This document shows positions 1 through 11,165 of a stretch of 64,000 nt of DNA, in pieces. A model generated the notes under the pieces. That model had not been told where the DNA came from, searched no databases, and worked only from the letters and a program-made list of their open reading frames with translations. Position 1 is the first letter of the stretch; each line of letters starts with the position of its first letter. Where the stretch lies: contig VXBP01007508.1 of the NCBI GenBank assembly GCA_013400115.1, forward strand, positions 124,001 through 188,000, in the 5' to 3' direction. This DNA is from Rhinopomastus cyanomelas (lineage: Eukaryota; Chordata; Aves; Bucerotiformes; Rhinopomastidae). A program made the translations under genes and the position numbers.

Positions 1-1356
1 TTGAGTTTTCCTGGGTGAAAGAGTTTCTTTTGGTGGCACGTGAAACGATTTCTATTGCATCTCCTTTTCCACAGGGAGAAAAATCACAATATAAATGTAA
101 GATACACAATCAGAGAGGCAAAAATTCTGGTTCTTCCAAGGAGCCACGCAATCCAGCACTAAGATTTTATGTAAGCCCCTACAATAATTTTTATCTGTTA
201 TTTTTGCAGTGTTGCACTGAGATTTTGCCCTCTTTCACGAGGAGCAGATGTTTTCCTGGAGTACTGCTGAGGTGACTTTATTTAGCATCAGAGCTGGTCT
301 TCAAAGACTTCATCTGGTGTGACACAGAACCAGCATCAGTGCTCAGATACTGCAGATAAAACTGCATGGAATTTGCTGGAATAAATCCAGGGTCTCACTA
401 ATTCATCTGAATATATGCTGCCAATGTCCTCTAAGAACAGAGAAAGGCTTCTCTTCTGCTCTCCATGTATGACTGAAGACACCACCAATGGTAGCTATAT
501 TTTCACACTCATTGGAAGAGGAGAGCAGCCAAGAACAATGTCCTTGCAATTTTAATTTATCCTTAAAAGCACATATATGTAATTTTGTTATCTTCTTTTA
601 ATACCATAAAGTAAAATGTTAAAATATGCAAACTTTTTTTTACCAGACAAAAAGAAGGATGGAAGTCCACTCGCATTAACTTTCTGGTCCAAGCTGCAGC
701 TTGGAAACAGCTGGAGTTCCAATTCCAAATGTCAGGGTTTTGAATGAGAAAGCCAGCACCGGAGTGGAACTGCACACTCCCCTTCCCCTTCCCTGCCCAT
801 TTACTCCAAAGCACGGCTGGCATGTGGGCTGGCTCTTCAACACTGCACATGCTATTAAGCCCTAAATGACAGCTTGTTTAACTAGAAAACATTTCCATTT
901 TTTCCTTAACAAAGGCCATTCATTTCTTGCTCTTCTATTTGCTTAAAGACGGTTTCATTTGCCCTGCCTGAGGGTTTGCACAACTCGCCTGATTGTTCCC
1001 CTCCAAATAGAGCTGCAAGTTAATGACCCACCTCTTGATCTCTAAGCAGGGAGCCTTGCCCAGCACACTCAGCAGCGTCCGGCGAGCTGGTTACATTGCA
1101 AAATTCATACGTGTGCTTTGACTATTTCTGTGCTTGAGAAAACAATTGAATCAATTCATTTCAGGGAAGACAGTCCTAACTCTTCTCTGCTCACAGTAGA
1201 TTAGGCATCAAGAAGAAAAGAAGATGAAAGCTGGATCATGTAAGAACCCTCTCTATGCTGTTGATGAATGTCTCGGGGGACAGGCACAACTTCCTTTCAA
1301 GCTATCTTCAAAAGGTTCCTCTCCATGCAGACCACCCAGTGGGAAACCACATCAAT

Positions 1357-1376
1357 AACAAAACAAAACAAAACAA
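1357..1376. repeat. (AAAAC)n simple repeat
   Basis: About four AAAAC/ACAAA units in a row. Confidence 0.85.
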
Positions 1377-3684
1377 GAATGTAAAAGTCCCTTTTTTCAC
1401 TCTATTTATTTACATGTTAAAATAAACACAAGTTCCCGTATAGAGCAAGGACTCCCAGTGGTTTCTAGTTAGTCTGTGAGATTCTCGGCACTGGAGTAGA
1501 ACGTTTCTCCATTCCAAAGCTGTTTTGGCACAGAGTTTTTTGCTATATATGTTTTTCAGCAACTGGCAAACAGATAAGAACAATACTTCTAAAAAGTGGG
1601 AATCACATTCTAAGACACTGGCAAGGTGTACAAGTAATTAATCTGACGAAAGGTCACGAGCAAACCAGAGCTCCCAAACGCCTGCATTCAGAGTCAGTTC
1701 TCCCCACAGGTTGCACTTCCAGTCCTTTGCTTCACTCCTTAACCTTGTGCCTGGTACTGCCAGCCTCATTAAACTGGATTTGTCTCCATTTCTGACAAGA
1801 CATGCAGGAAACACAACTCTTGCAGAGCTGATAGCTTTTTATACCCACTTTGCACGAGCTGGATGGGGGAGCAGCAGGTGGACTATATGAAACACGGGCA
1901 GGCTTTTTGTTTGCTCGGGTTTTTAACGGGGTTCATCGACATAGAGCTGTAGCTCACCCAAACCCTACCCGAGCTGACCAGGAGGAACACAACTAAGAAA
2001 AAAACCCTTCTCATTAAGCAGGTCTGGCCAGGAGCATTCCTGGATGGGACACCCTTGCCCCCAGTGCCAGAGCGGAGTCACCTTGCTGCCAGTTGGCTCA
2101 TGGCTCGTGGTATTTATACGGTGCATGGGAAAAGTCACGGGGAAAGGAGGATGGCAGAAAATAGCTCCACTAAATTTGTCTTGCAGCAAAGCTCTTGTCC
2201 TTTCTTGGTAGAGATTGATTTCCATGCTATCCTTTCAGCTGCTTCCTAGCGCTCAGCGCCCTTTTCTCTCTCTTCTCCTCCCTGCGGCTCTGAGATCCTC
2301 ACTGTTTATTTACCAAACCAGCCAGGATCAAAGAGGCAGGTTATTGTTTCCGCGCCTGGCTACTCCTTTCAAACTGTGGCTGGTTGGCAGCAGACAATGA
2401 ATTGTGGCAGGTTACTTGAGTCAACGAGGCGCAGTACGAGTGTTGAGCTGTTGAACGTTACAGACCTGTGTGTCGCCTTTGGGCTGTGCAAGCTACTTTG
2501 CAATCAGTCTGCCAGGGCACGTTTACACCTCAGAGAAAGCTCTCATCAAAATCTGGCCAGGGAAGGTGCAAGGTTCACAAAGAGGCGCAGGGCTGTAATC
2601 AAAACAACAGGGCACACCAGCGAGGCGAGGCTCAGAAGAGCCCCCATCAGCCTGCTCTCCCTTCCCCCAGCCCTCTGCTGAACTGAGCATGAACTTGGCA
2701 CCACTGGTGCTCAGGCTGCCTGCTCCTTAGCATTAGACACACTGCCAGGGTCTCCCAGCACACTTTGTCTTCGATAAATTCAGAACCAGAACATAAGTGC
2801 AGCACTGAGGACGTCAATTTTAAGTGCTCTGGCTTGAGAGCATCAGTCTTTGTACCATCTACAATTCAGCACGATTTTTTAAATGTATTTTTGAATCTAA
2901 ACAAGGAGTCCCAAATTGGAGAGTTCTGCCAAGCCCTGAACAAATCCCAGCATTAGAGACGCCTGGGTACAACAGCTTTCCCCATGCACTGAATCTGCAG
3001 ACAAATCTTCAGAGAAGTTAACCCCCGGGTGCCGCAGGACGGGCCCTACGGCATCAGTTTTAATCTCACCTCAAGGCCAAGCAGGTGATTCCCATTCATG
3101 GGACAGTACTGATGGAGGGTGGGGTAAAGCACAGGCTTAGCTGGTACAGAGTAACTTCTCTGCACTGTTTGTGAAGTGGTGAAGTTTCCAGGTGCGATCC
3201 TACTACAAGGGCAGTCAAATGCAGCTGCTAATTAGTCAACTAGGATCTAATTATCTATCAAATGACTGTTCTATCCACAGCCCCATTCCTTGGCAGTTCT
3301 GAAAGCAAACGCTTAGCGTTTGGACGTAAGAAAATGCTGTATGGTTGCAATTTGGCAGTTCATTTTCTACCTAATACCTTCAAATATTGGTGAAATGTTT
3401 AAGCTGCTCTCTTCACTGACTGAATCTTGCCCTCAGCCTCGGAAGAGCCATTCACAGGAACTGTTCTGCATTGCTGGAGCTCACGGTGTCTTGTCTGCAA
3501 GCTCTCTGGAAGTGAGTTAGTGCCACGTTTGGATTTTGCCATGAGTAACTTGAGGTGGGATGGGGTGAAGGGTGTTTTCCTGAGAACCATGACAAATCTG
3601 TGACAGAGTCAGGCAGGGGTTTCCAAACACCTTCTTGCATAATCTGCTACTGCAATACAGAATGAGCCACATCCTATTGATCAG

Positions 3685-3740
3685 AATCCATCATGTTAAA
3701 AGTCTTTTCCAACCCGAATTATTCTGTGATTCTATGATAC
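3685..3740 (+). mobile_element. CR1 3' tail, short
   Basis: AAAAGTCTTTTCCAACCC followed by ATTATTCTGTGATTCTATGA is the terminal part of a CR1 element with its octamer repeats. Only the last ~55 bases remain. Confidence 0.7.
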
Positions 3741-5325
3741 ATGATACAATCAATGGGAAGGACTGCAAGAGATTTCCACAACTATTGAAATTGCTGTGCT
3801 ACTGAAACATAAAGGCCACAGGCCATACCTGAAGGCATATGAAATCCAGAGAAGCCTCCGGAGCACGAAGCCAAAGAGCTTTTCCAGAGTAAGCTTCTAA
3901 AGTTTGGCTGCAGGTGGTGCAGAGGAAGACGTGTTGTTGTGTGAGAGCTGGGTGTTGCTTGCAGAACTGCATCAACAAGTTCTCCTATAATGTCTCAGGG
4001 ACTATGAAACTGAAACACCTCCACTGCAACTGTCTCCTTGACCGCCAGACTGCGCAGGAGACTTCAAAGTGGCGTCACACACCTCTTCAGGTAGGACTTC
4101 TTCCAGATGGCCATAGGTTTTGTGAGGTCTCTTGCAATCCCCATTTTATTATACCGAAGAAGGAAGATGTTCAAGGCTGAAAGGAATGTTACTGTGATAC
4201 TAGAAAATCTCATCTGGGCTGGAGAATGAACCAGCAGCTAACCTGGTGTTCTGCTTTACCTTACTAATGGTAAGTAAGAAATTAAGAGGATCTTTCAATT
4301 ATGAAGATTAATTTCTTTTTTAAATTCCAAAATAATTTTCCTAAATCACCTGCCGTGAGTCTCATAGTTGCCTATCAGCTAAAATGATCTTTTATTCTCT
4401 GAAATAATATTCCAAGATATGTTCACTTCTTACCAAAACAGGAAAAACCATCTTAAAACCCACGAGCCAACCCTTGGGCCCACTGAAGATAGTGCCTTCA
4501 GAGGGTGCGAGCACGTACTCTGTGTGCAGAGGCACAGAGCTCAACCAGTTAAAAAGAGAACTACCAATAATCACACTATAAATGTGGCTTAAAATTCAAG
4601 TTATTCTGAAACTGAAGATAATCTGGTGAGCTGAGCTGGACTCACACACACTGGCACCATCCCTGAAGGAGCAAGAGGCAAAGCTGAGGGCAACTGGTGC
4701 ATATAGGAGATGGGCCTGATGCCTCATGGGAGGAAGCCGAGACAGGGCTAGGAAAGTTTCGAGGCTCTGGGGTACACCCCTGAGAGACATCAGTTAACGC
4801 TTTGCCAGGCTCTGCAGACAACATGGGAGGCACAAGGAGATGTGCTCTTAGCACACGCTGTGCTAAGCAATAGCTGGATAGGAGAAAAGCGTTAGCACTG
4901 AAACACATAGCCCAAAATTAGGCAGAAATACACCAGGCTAGAAAGTGAGAAGTTTCTAAGAGTCAGAGGAGTAAGAGCCTGCAACAGCCTGCTCAGTCAC
5001 AACAGCGTTTGCTAGAGACCAAAGTGAGCTTTGACCGTTTGTGGAAAAGGCAGAGGGATGCAGGAACAGAAGCCCAGATAAGCCAGGGAGTGTCTTCCTG
5101 TCCGTGCTGCTAAGAAGAGTGTGTTTGAATAAACAAATGCAAGCCCTGTTTCACATCCAAAATGAATGTGCACAAGAGGAACATGATTAACTGGAAACAC
5201 TGGAGACAGTGACCAAATACATTTGTCTGCAATGCTCAAGTTGATTAAAGAAGGAAGAATCCCAATAGGTGACCCAAAAAGGGATGAGTTTTCCCTTCAT
5301 TTAATGTCTGTTTTGCTTCTGGGGC

Positions 5326-5625
5326 TTGTTCCTGCAATATTCACGATCTTGTTTGCAGTTACCGCTAGAGAACCTTTTGGCTGAAAAAAAGTCTCTACGT
5401 CCTTTGTAATAAGAAATATGTCTGTTAGTTACAGAACTTGATCAACAGTCCCTTAAATGGGCTCCTGGTCTGTGACAAATAGAAATACTCCTGGGGTTGA
5501 TTATTTATGGAGGAAACCCACCACTGACTCGGGCACACGAGCTCCATAACAACGTGCCACAGCTTATGAATGAGCAAATAAACAATGGATCAACAAGTCT
5601 TAGAACTGAAAGCATGAAAAGCAGA
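5326..5625. repeat. Local duplication, unit A
   Basis: This unit is similar along its length to 7400-7700. The best block is 5544-5585 against 7627-7668, with 39 of 42 bases identical (core AACAACGTGCCACAGCT). Earlier blocks also align in order: TTGTTCCTGCA, TCTTGTTTGCAGTTAC and TTATTTATGGAGGAAA. The offset drifts from about 2074 to 2083 bases, so small indels separate the copies. No CR1 or coding homology is recognised in it. Confidence 0.8.
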
Positions 5626-5842
5626 ACACGAGTGAAGTGCTGAGGATTAAAGCTGATACATGGATGAATCTCACAACCAGGTGAAAAGATGGTGGCTGTC
5701 CAGGCACCTCCTACCATAGCCAAGGGCAAGAGTGGGTTGGCCTCTGTGCTTGTCACCAAGAACAACCTTTAGCTCTGTTGTTGGCTGCAACCCAATAGGC
5801 ATTAAGTGGTGGGGACACGTGCCACACCTGGCCTTGACATGA

Positions 5843-5876
5843 GGGATGGCCCTCTCTGTTGTCAGAGAGCCATCCC
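5843..5876. repeat. Strong hairpin-forming inverted repeat
   Basis: Left arm GGGATGGCCCTCTCTG, loop TTGT, right arm CAGAGAGCCATCCC. Fourteen base pairs form with a two-base bulge in the left arm. Confidence 0.75.
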
Positions 5877-6084
5877 GGAGGGAAGGCCTGGCTTCTGAGC
5901 AGCTCTGGAAGGTCCTTAACAGCCCTGAGTGACTGCACTTGACAGCCCTCTCAGTACAAAAGTGGGGCCGTTTGCAGAAAGAGTTGGTAGCTTTTGGGTG
6001 GATGTATCTTGCAGTGTTTCACTGTTGTTGGAAGGACTCCTGGTAACGTCTCTCATGATCTGAGCTCCCAGTGACAGTGGGGCA

Positions 6085-7100
6085 GGATCACAGAATCACA
6101 GAAGACCTCGAAAGATCATCTAGTCCAATCCCCCTGCCACAGCAGGACCATCTAGAACAAGGTGCGCAGAAACATATCCAGGTGGGTTTTAAACTCCTCC
6201 AGAGAAGGAGACTCCACAACCCCCCTGTGCAGCCCATTCCAGTGCTCTGTCACCCTCACTGTGAAAAAGTTCCTTCTCATGTTTATGTGGAACCTCCTAT
6301 GTTTCAGCTTACACGCATTGTCCCTTGTTCTGTCACTAGATGACACTGAGAAGAGTCTGGCTCCATCCTCCTGACACCCACTCCTCACTTATTTATAAAC
6401 ATTAATGGGGTCAGTCCCCTCAGTCTCCTTTTCTCCAAGCTATAGAGACCCAGCTCCCTCAGACTTTTCTCATAAGGAGGTGTTCTACTCCTTTCATCAT
6501 CTTCATGGCTCTACATTGAGCTCTTTCCAGCAGTTCTGTGTTCTTCTTGAACTGAAGGGCCCAGAACTGGACATCATGCTCCAGATAGGGTCTCACCAGG
6601 GCAGAATAGAGGGGGAGAACAACTTCTTTCAATCTGCTAACCACCCACCTTCTGATCCACCCCAGGACACCGCTGGCCTTCTTGGCCACAAGAGCACATT
6701 GCAGGCTCATGGTCATCCTGTTGTCTAGCAGGACCTCCAGGTTCATTTCTCCTACACTGCTCTCCAACAGGGGAGTCCCCAACCTATACTGGTACTTGGG
6801 GTTGTTCTTGCCCTGATACCAGACTCTACACTTGCCTTTGCTACAGTTCATTAAATTTCTGCCTGCCCAGCTCTCCAGCCTGTCCAGGTCCCACTGAATG
6901 GCAGCACAGCCTGATGGGGTGTTGGCCACTCCTCCCAGAAAACTTGCTGACAGTGCACTCTAATCCCTCCTCCAAGTCATTGATGAATAGATTGAACAGG
7001 ACTGGTCCCAGTACTGATCTTTGGGGGACTCCACTAGATATGGGTCTCCAACTGGACTCTGTCCCATTGACCACTACTCTCTGGCTTCTATCCTGCATTG
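6085..7100 (-). mobile_element. CR1 LINE, 5'-truncated, reverse orientation, broken ORF2
   Basis: Starts with the complement of the CR1 tail (TCACAGAATCACAGAA) and runs back through the 3' untranslated region into the C-terminal part of ORF2. The minus frame 6459-6929 gives the segment after the catalytic site (AAIQWDLDRLESW, then LPLYSALVRPYLEH), and the frame reaching 7090 gives VVVNGTESSW and VPQRSVLGPVLFN of the reverse transcriptase domain. A deletion near 6935-6950 removes the FADD catalytic motif and shifts frame, leaving SKFSGRSG. The element is dead. The 5' truncation falls inside the reverse transcriptase domain, as usual for CR1. Confidence 0.95.
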
Positions 7101-7399
7101 GACCAGGGTGAATTGGACCAGGGAATTGGGTCCTGCCTTTCTCATGTATTTTCTTTGGTGGTGTCTGCATGGCTCTGGCAGAATACGGAACTACGGTTGA
7201 TTTCTCTGTGGTTGATTTTTTGGGTCAGTTTCTTTTCTGTTGCACCTGCAGTTAGCAGGTCTGTTGTTTCATTTGTGCCTTCTGCAGCTGGCTATGCTGC
7301 TCAATTTTTGCACCCTATGGAGGTAGGTAATAAAACCTACCTATGCTTTCCGCTGATGGCTACACTCCTTGGTTAGGCTATGTGACTGGCAAAAAGGGA

Positions 7400-7700
7400 T
7401 TGTTCCTGCAGTATTCGCTGTCTTGTTTGCAGTTACTGCCAGGGAGCACGTCGGTTTAAAAGAAGTGTCTGTGTCTTTTGTCATAAATACACTTATTAGC
7501 TTTAGAATTTGTGTGGCAGTCATCTAAAAGTGCTGCTGCTCTGTAACAAGCAGAGGTACTCCAAAGAAAATCAGCAGATCTGGTTATTTATGGAGGAAAT
7601 CCACCACCAAATCGGGCACATGAGCTCTATAACAACGTGCCACAGCTCATGAATGTGCAAATAAACAAGCAGCAAATATTAGAACTACAAAGAATGAAAA
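7400..7700. repeat. Local duplication, unit B
   Basis: Second copy of the 5326-5625 unit, same orientation, starting about 300 bases beyond the CR1 that sits between the units. It could be a tandem segmental duplication later separated by the CR1 insertion, or two insertions of an unrecognised dispersed repeat. Confidence 0.8.
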
Positions 7701-8739
7701 GCAGTGTATGGGCTGCTTCTGCATCTTTACTTTGGAAAGAGTAACTGTGGCCTCAGCCTGATCTAAGAGCAAGGACTATGAAAGGACTGGGAGACTGCGG
7801 GGGGCTAATACCTCACTCCCGAGGAGCCTCATGGTTGTTAGTTTGTGGCATCTTACCCTGTGCTAACAAGGACAGAACCTGCGCAGTAGCTTTGCCTGGG
7901 GCAGGCCGAAGAATCTGTTAATAGCAATGTCTGCTGACAAATGAGTAGCATAAGACTGCCACAGGTTTAATCAAAACACACAGATGCATGCAGCTCGACT
8001 GAGCCTTTGTTGGAACTTCACTGGAATCTTTAATGCCCCTTCTAATCCAAGCTAGTCTATGATTCAGACTGCTGCTTATGTTAGAAGGAAAATCAGCCTT
8101 CTGCTTTGAATGTCTGAAAACTCTTTCTTGCTTCAGTGAATTTCCCTTGATACTGTGGCCCTTCAATTCAGCAAGAGCAACACTATTCAGTAGTTTCCAG
8201 TGCAGGTAGGGCACAAAGTGCATTGAAAATGAAGACAAAATGGCAGGTTTAAGCCATTTATTGACTGGTTATGTTTTACTTCTCTCTGTAAAGCTTCCTG
8301 TCCTCTGCCTCTGTTTGGTGCAAGAGCAATTTGAATGCCAACGCTCCTTAATCAGGCTGTTCCTCCTAACAGCCACTCATTAGTCAATAGGATGACAAAC
8401 CCCACAAGTGTATGAAGACACATGTATAGGTGAGGAATTGTCAGTAATTAGTGTCTGAAATCGCCTCCTCCAAATTACACACACCTGACAAATAAACAAT
8501 AGGAAATCCAGTCACATTAATGAAATGCTGTTGCCATGGGAAAACTGTCTCTGAAGGTGAAAACAAGCATGCGTCCTTTTTCTCCTTCGCAAAGACATCC
8601 ATCATAAGGCATCGCCCTAGAGATGAACCTGTTCCTAACTGCAGATACCGTTGAAGTCTACTTTTATGATGGTAGTTTCTTCTCCTCTTTCAAAGCGTTC
8701 TGTGCCTAAATTTTGGAAGCGGCATCCCAAATGCTAGCA

Positions 8740-9455
8740 CCTAGGATGTTCTTTAGTTCATAGATGCAACTTGTGTCACTTCCCTCTCATCCTATCAGCG
8801 TGCACCTCCAAGAAAAGTCTGACTGCTGGCTCTGCCTCCTCCCAAAGGAAACTTCAAGACAACAATAAGGTCCCCTTTTAGCCTTCTCTTTCAAGGCTAA
8901 ACAAACCCAGTTTTATCAGCCTCTCCTCGTACATCTTGTTCTCCAGGACCCTAATTGTTTTGACAGCCCTCCTCTGGCCTTGCTCCAGTATGTCAATGTT
9001 TTCTTTTTACTGGGGAGCAAATTGGACCTAGTTCTTCAGACGTGGTCTCAAAAGTGCTGAATGGACCAGACTAATCACTTGAGTTGCTGGCTTTAACCTT
9101 TCCAATACAGCTTAGTATGTGGTGGCCTTCTTCACCACAGGGTCACGCTGCTGACCCATGTTCAACTTGTCTGCAAGGATCCCCAGGTCTTTTTCTACAA
9201 AGCTGCTTTCTATTCATTCAATGCCCAACTTTTAATGCTGAGTGGGGTTACTCCACCCCAGATGCAGTGCTTTGCAAGCGCCTTTATTGAAATGCCCCGA
9301 GTTCCCTGCCAGTCCACTTCTTCACCCTGTTCAGGTTCCGGTGAACAGCAGCTTTCCAGCACAGGCTTGCTTTCCCCAACTGGCAGTCCTGTTACCTGGC
9401 TGCAGGAGCACTCAGCCCTGTCACCCACACCATTAATGGAAAAGTTCCCCTGACA
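8740..9455 (-). mobile_element. Old diverged CR1 LINE fragment, reverse orientation
   Basis: Contains the reverse complement of CR1 ORF2 C-terminal sequence in degraded form: GGCTAAACAAACCCAG, CAGCCTCTCCTCGTACATCT, CTCCTCTGGCCTTGCTCCAG, GATCCCCAGGTCTTTTTCTA. Many substitutions and no open frame make it clearly older than the copies at 6.1 or 31.1 kb. The frames of 60-72 codons on it are chance. Confidence 0.85.
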
Positions 9456-10898
9456 GCATACGGAATATCGAATTAACAGTATTTTCCTTGAAGAACGCAG
9501 GCTCCTCTGATGCTTCCTGAGGCCAAAGTCCTTGCTGACATGAACTACTGTCCTGCCATGAAAGTCAGTAAAGGAAATGACCCCTGGAACGGCATCTGAA
9601 GGAACTTTGTTTGTCTAGTAGCCCCAGATAACAGACACAGCTCGCAACACAACACTGTCTGTTCTCCCAGCCTTAGATCTTTAATAACTATCTGGTCCTT
9701 GTCCTTCCACCCTCAACCATCGAGCACGTAGACATGTGCCTACAGCCGTCAAAGCTGGTGTTATGGGAGGATAAGTAAGTTGTTGAAAACATTACACAAG
9801 GTTGTTAGTCCTCTTAATACGAAATGCAGCTTCAAGTTACACGCCCGAGTCTGGTGTCAGACATGGCTATTTCCTCTTCAGCTTCTTATTCACCAAAGTG
9901 AATCCTTTGTCCAAATGAGGTTTTATTGCTGATAATCAGGATCACTATCCAAAATGCCTGTCACTTAATGCCGACATTATTTGCCCTCCACACAAACTTA
10001 GTGGCCTACTTTTTATCATAGAGGGTTTCTCTCATCTGCGAGGCAGAATCATGGAAGGGAAGCACGAAGGACTCAACCCCCACAGGAAGAAGGAAGCCTT
10101 TTAAGTTTCCTGAATGAATGACACATCTTTCCTCCGTCATGCAGTATGTCTGTTAACAGTGACAGGTTGGAGACCACGGTCTGGAAAGCGGCCAGTGCTG
10201 ACAGCTCCATGCTCAAAAGGGAGCGCTCTGTTCCTTCCACCGCTGTGTCCCCTCTCACTGGGGCCTGTTGTTACAGCCTCATGCCTCCTTGTGTGAAGGC
10301 CAACAGCGAGGCTTTGTTCAACAAGCAGCTGCTGAGAAGATGCACTATCGCGTGGCGTGACCCACTGACATTTCTGTCTCTGCTCATTAGTAAGCAGTGA
10401 ATAACTAGGAGAACTAGCGCTGATTGCCCAGCCTACTTCTTTCAGAGTGTAAAGCCAGCATCTTGGATCCCAGCGTGCCCCAGAAGGAATTCCCTCATAA
10501 ATTTGGCTTCTAGCAGAACCAGGGCAGCTGGTTCTGTAGCATCTTCTCATCACCTGAAGGAACAAGTAGAGAATGGCTCTTGCCAGAAGGTGGCTAGGGC
10601 AAGGCTGAAGTGAAGGGTTTCCCTGTCCTGCTTCACTAAGAGCCCAAACCACACCTGTGCTGCAGGACGAGCAAGCTCAGCTCAGCCAGGACTGGAGCCA
10701 AAGGTCCTGTCTGACTGGATGGTTTGTTGTTTAGTCAAAAACATGTTGTGACAACATGGATCTACACCAGTGAGGAAATGGTTGAGTGGTTGGAAGAAGC
10801 AGAGTAATTGGGGAACTGAAGAAACCATAGCCATTCTTTTGCAATCTTTACTGCAGTCCAACATTATCTTCTAATGATGCCCACATATAGGGACTATC

Positions 10899-11165
10899 AT
10901 AGAATCACAGAATCATTAGGGACTGGAAGAGACCTCAAAAGATCATCCAGTCCAATTCCCCTGTCTCAGCAGGACCACCTAGACCAAGTCACACAGGAAC
11001 ACATCCAGGTGGGTTTTAAACATCTCCAGAGAAGGAGACTCTACAACCCCCCTGGGCAGCCTGTTCCAATGCTCCATCACCCTCACTGTGAAGAAGTTAT
11101 ACAGAACCTCCTATGTTCCAGCTTACACCCATTGCTCCTCGTCCTGTGATGAAGAAGGATCTGCA
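10899..11165 (-). mobile_element. CR1 LINE 3' fragment, reverse orientation
   Basis: Begins with TCATAGAATCACAGAATCA and AGATCATCCAGTCCAA, the complement of the CR1 tail, and continues into the end of ORF2 with a small internal deletion around 11100. Closely related to the copies at 6.1 and 31.1 kb. Confidence 0.92.
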
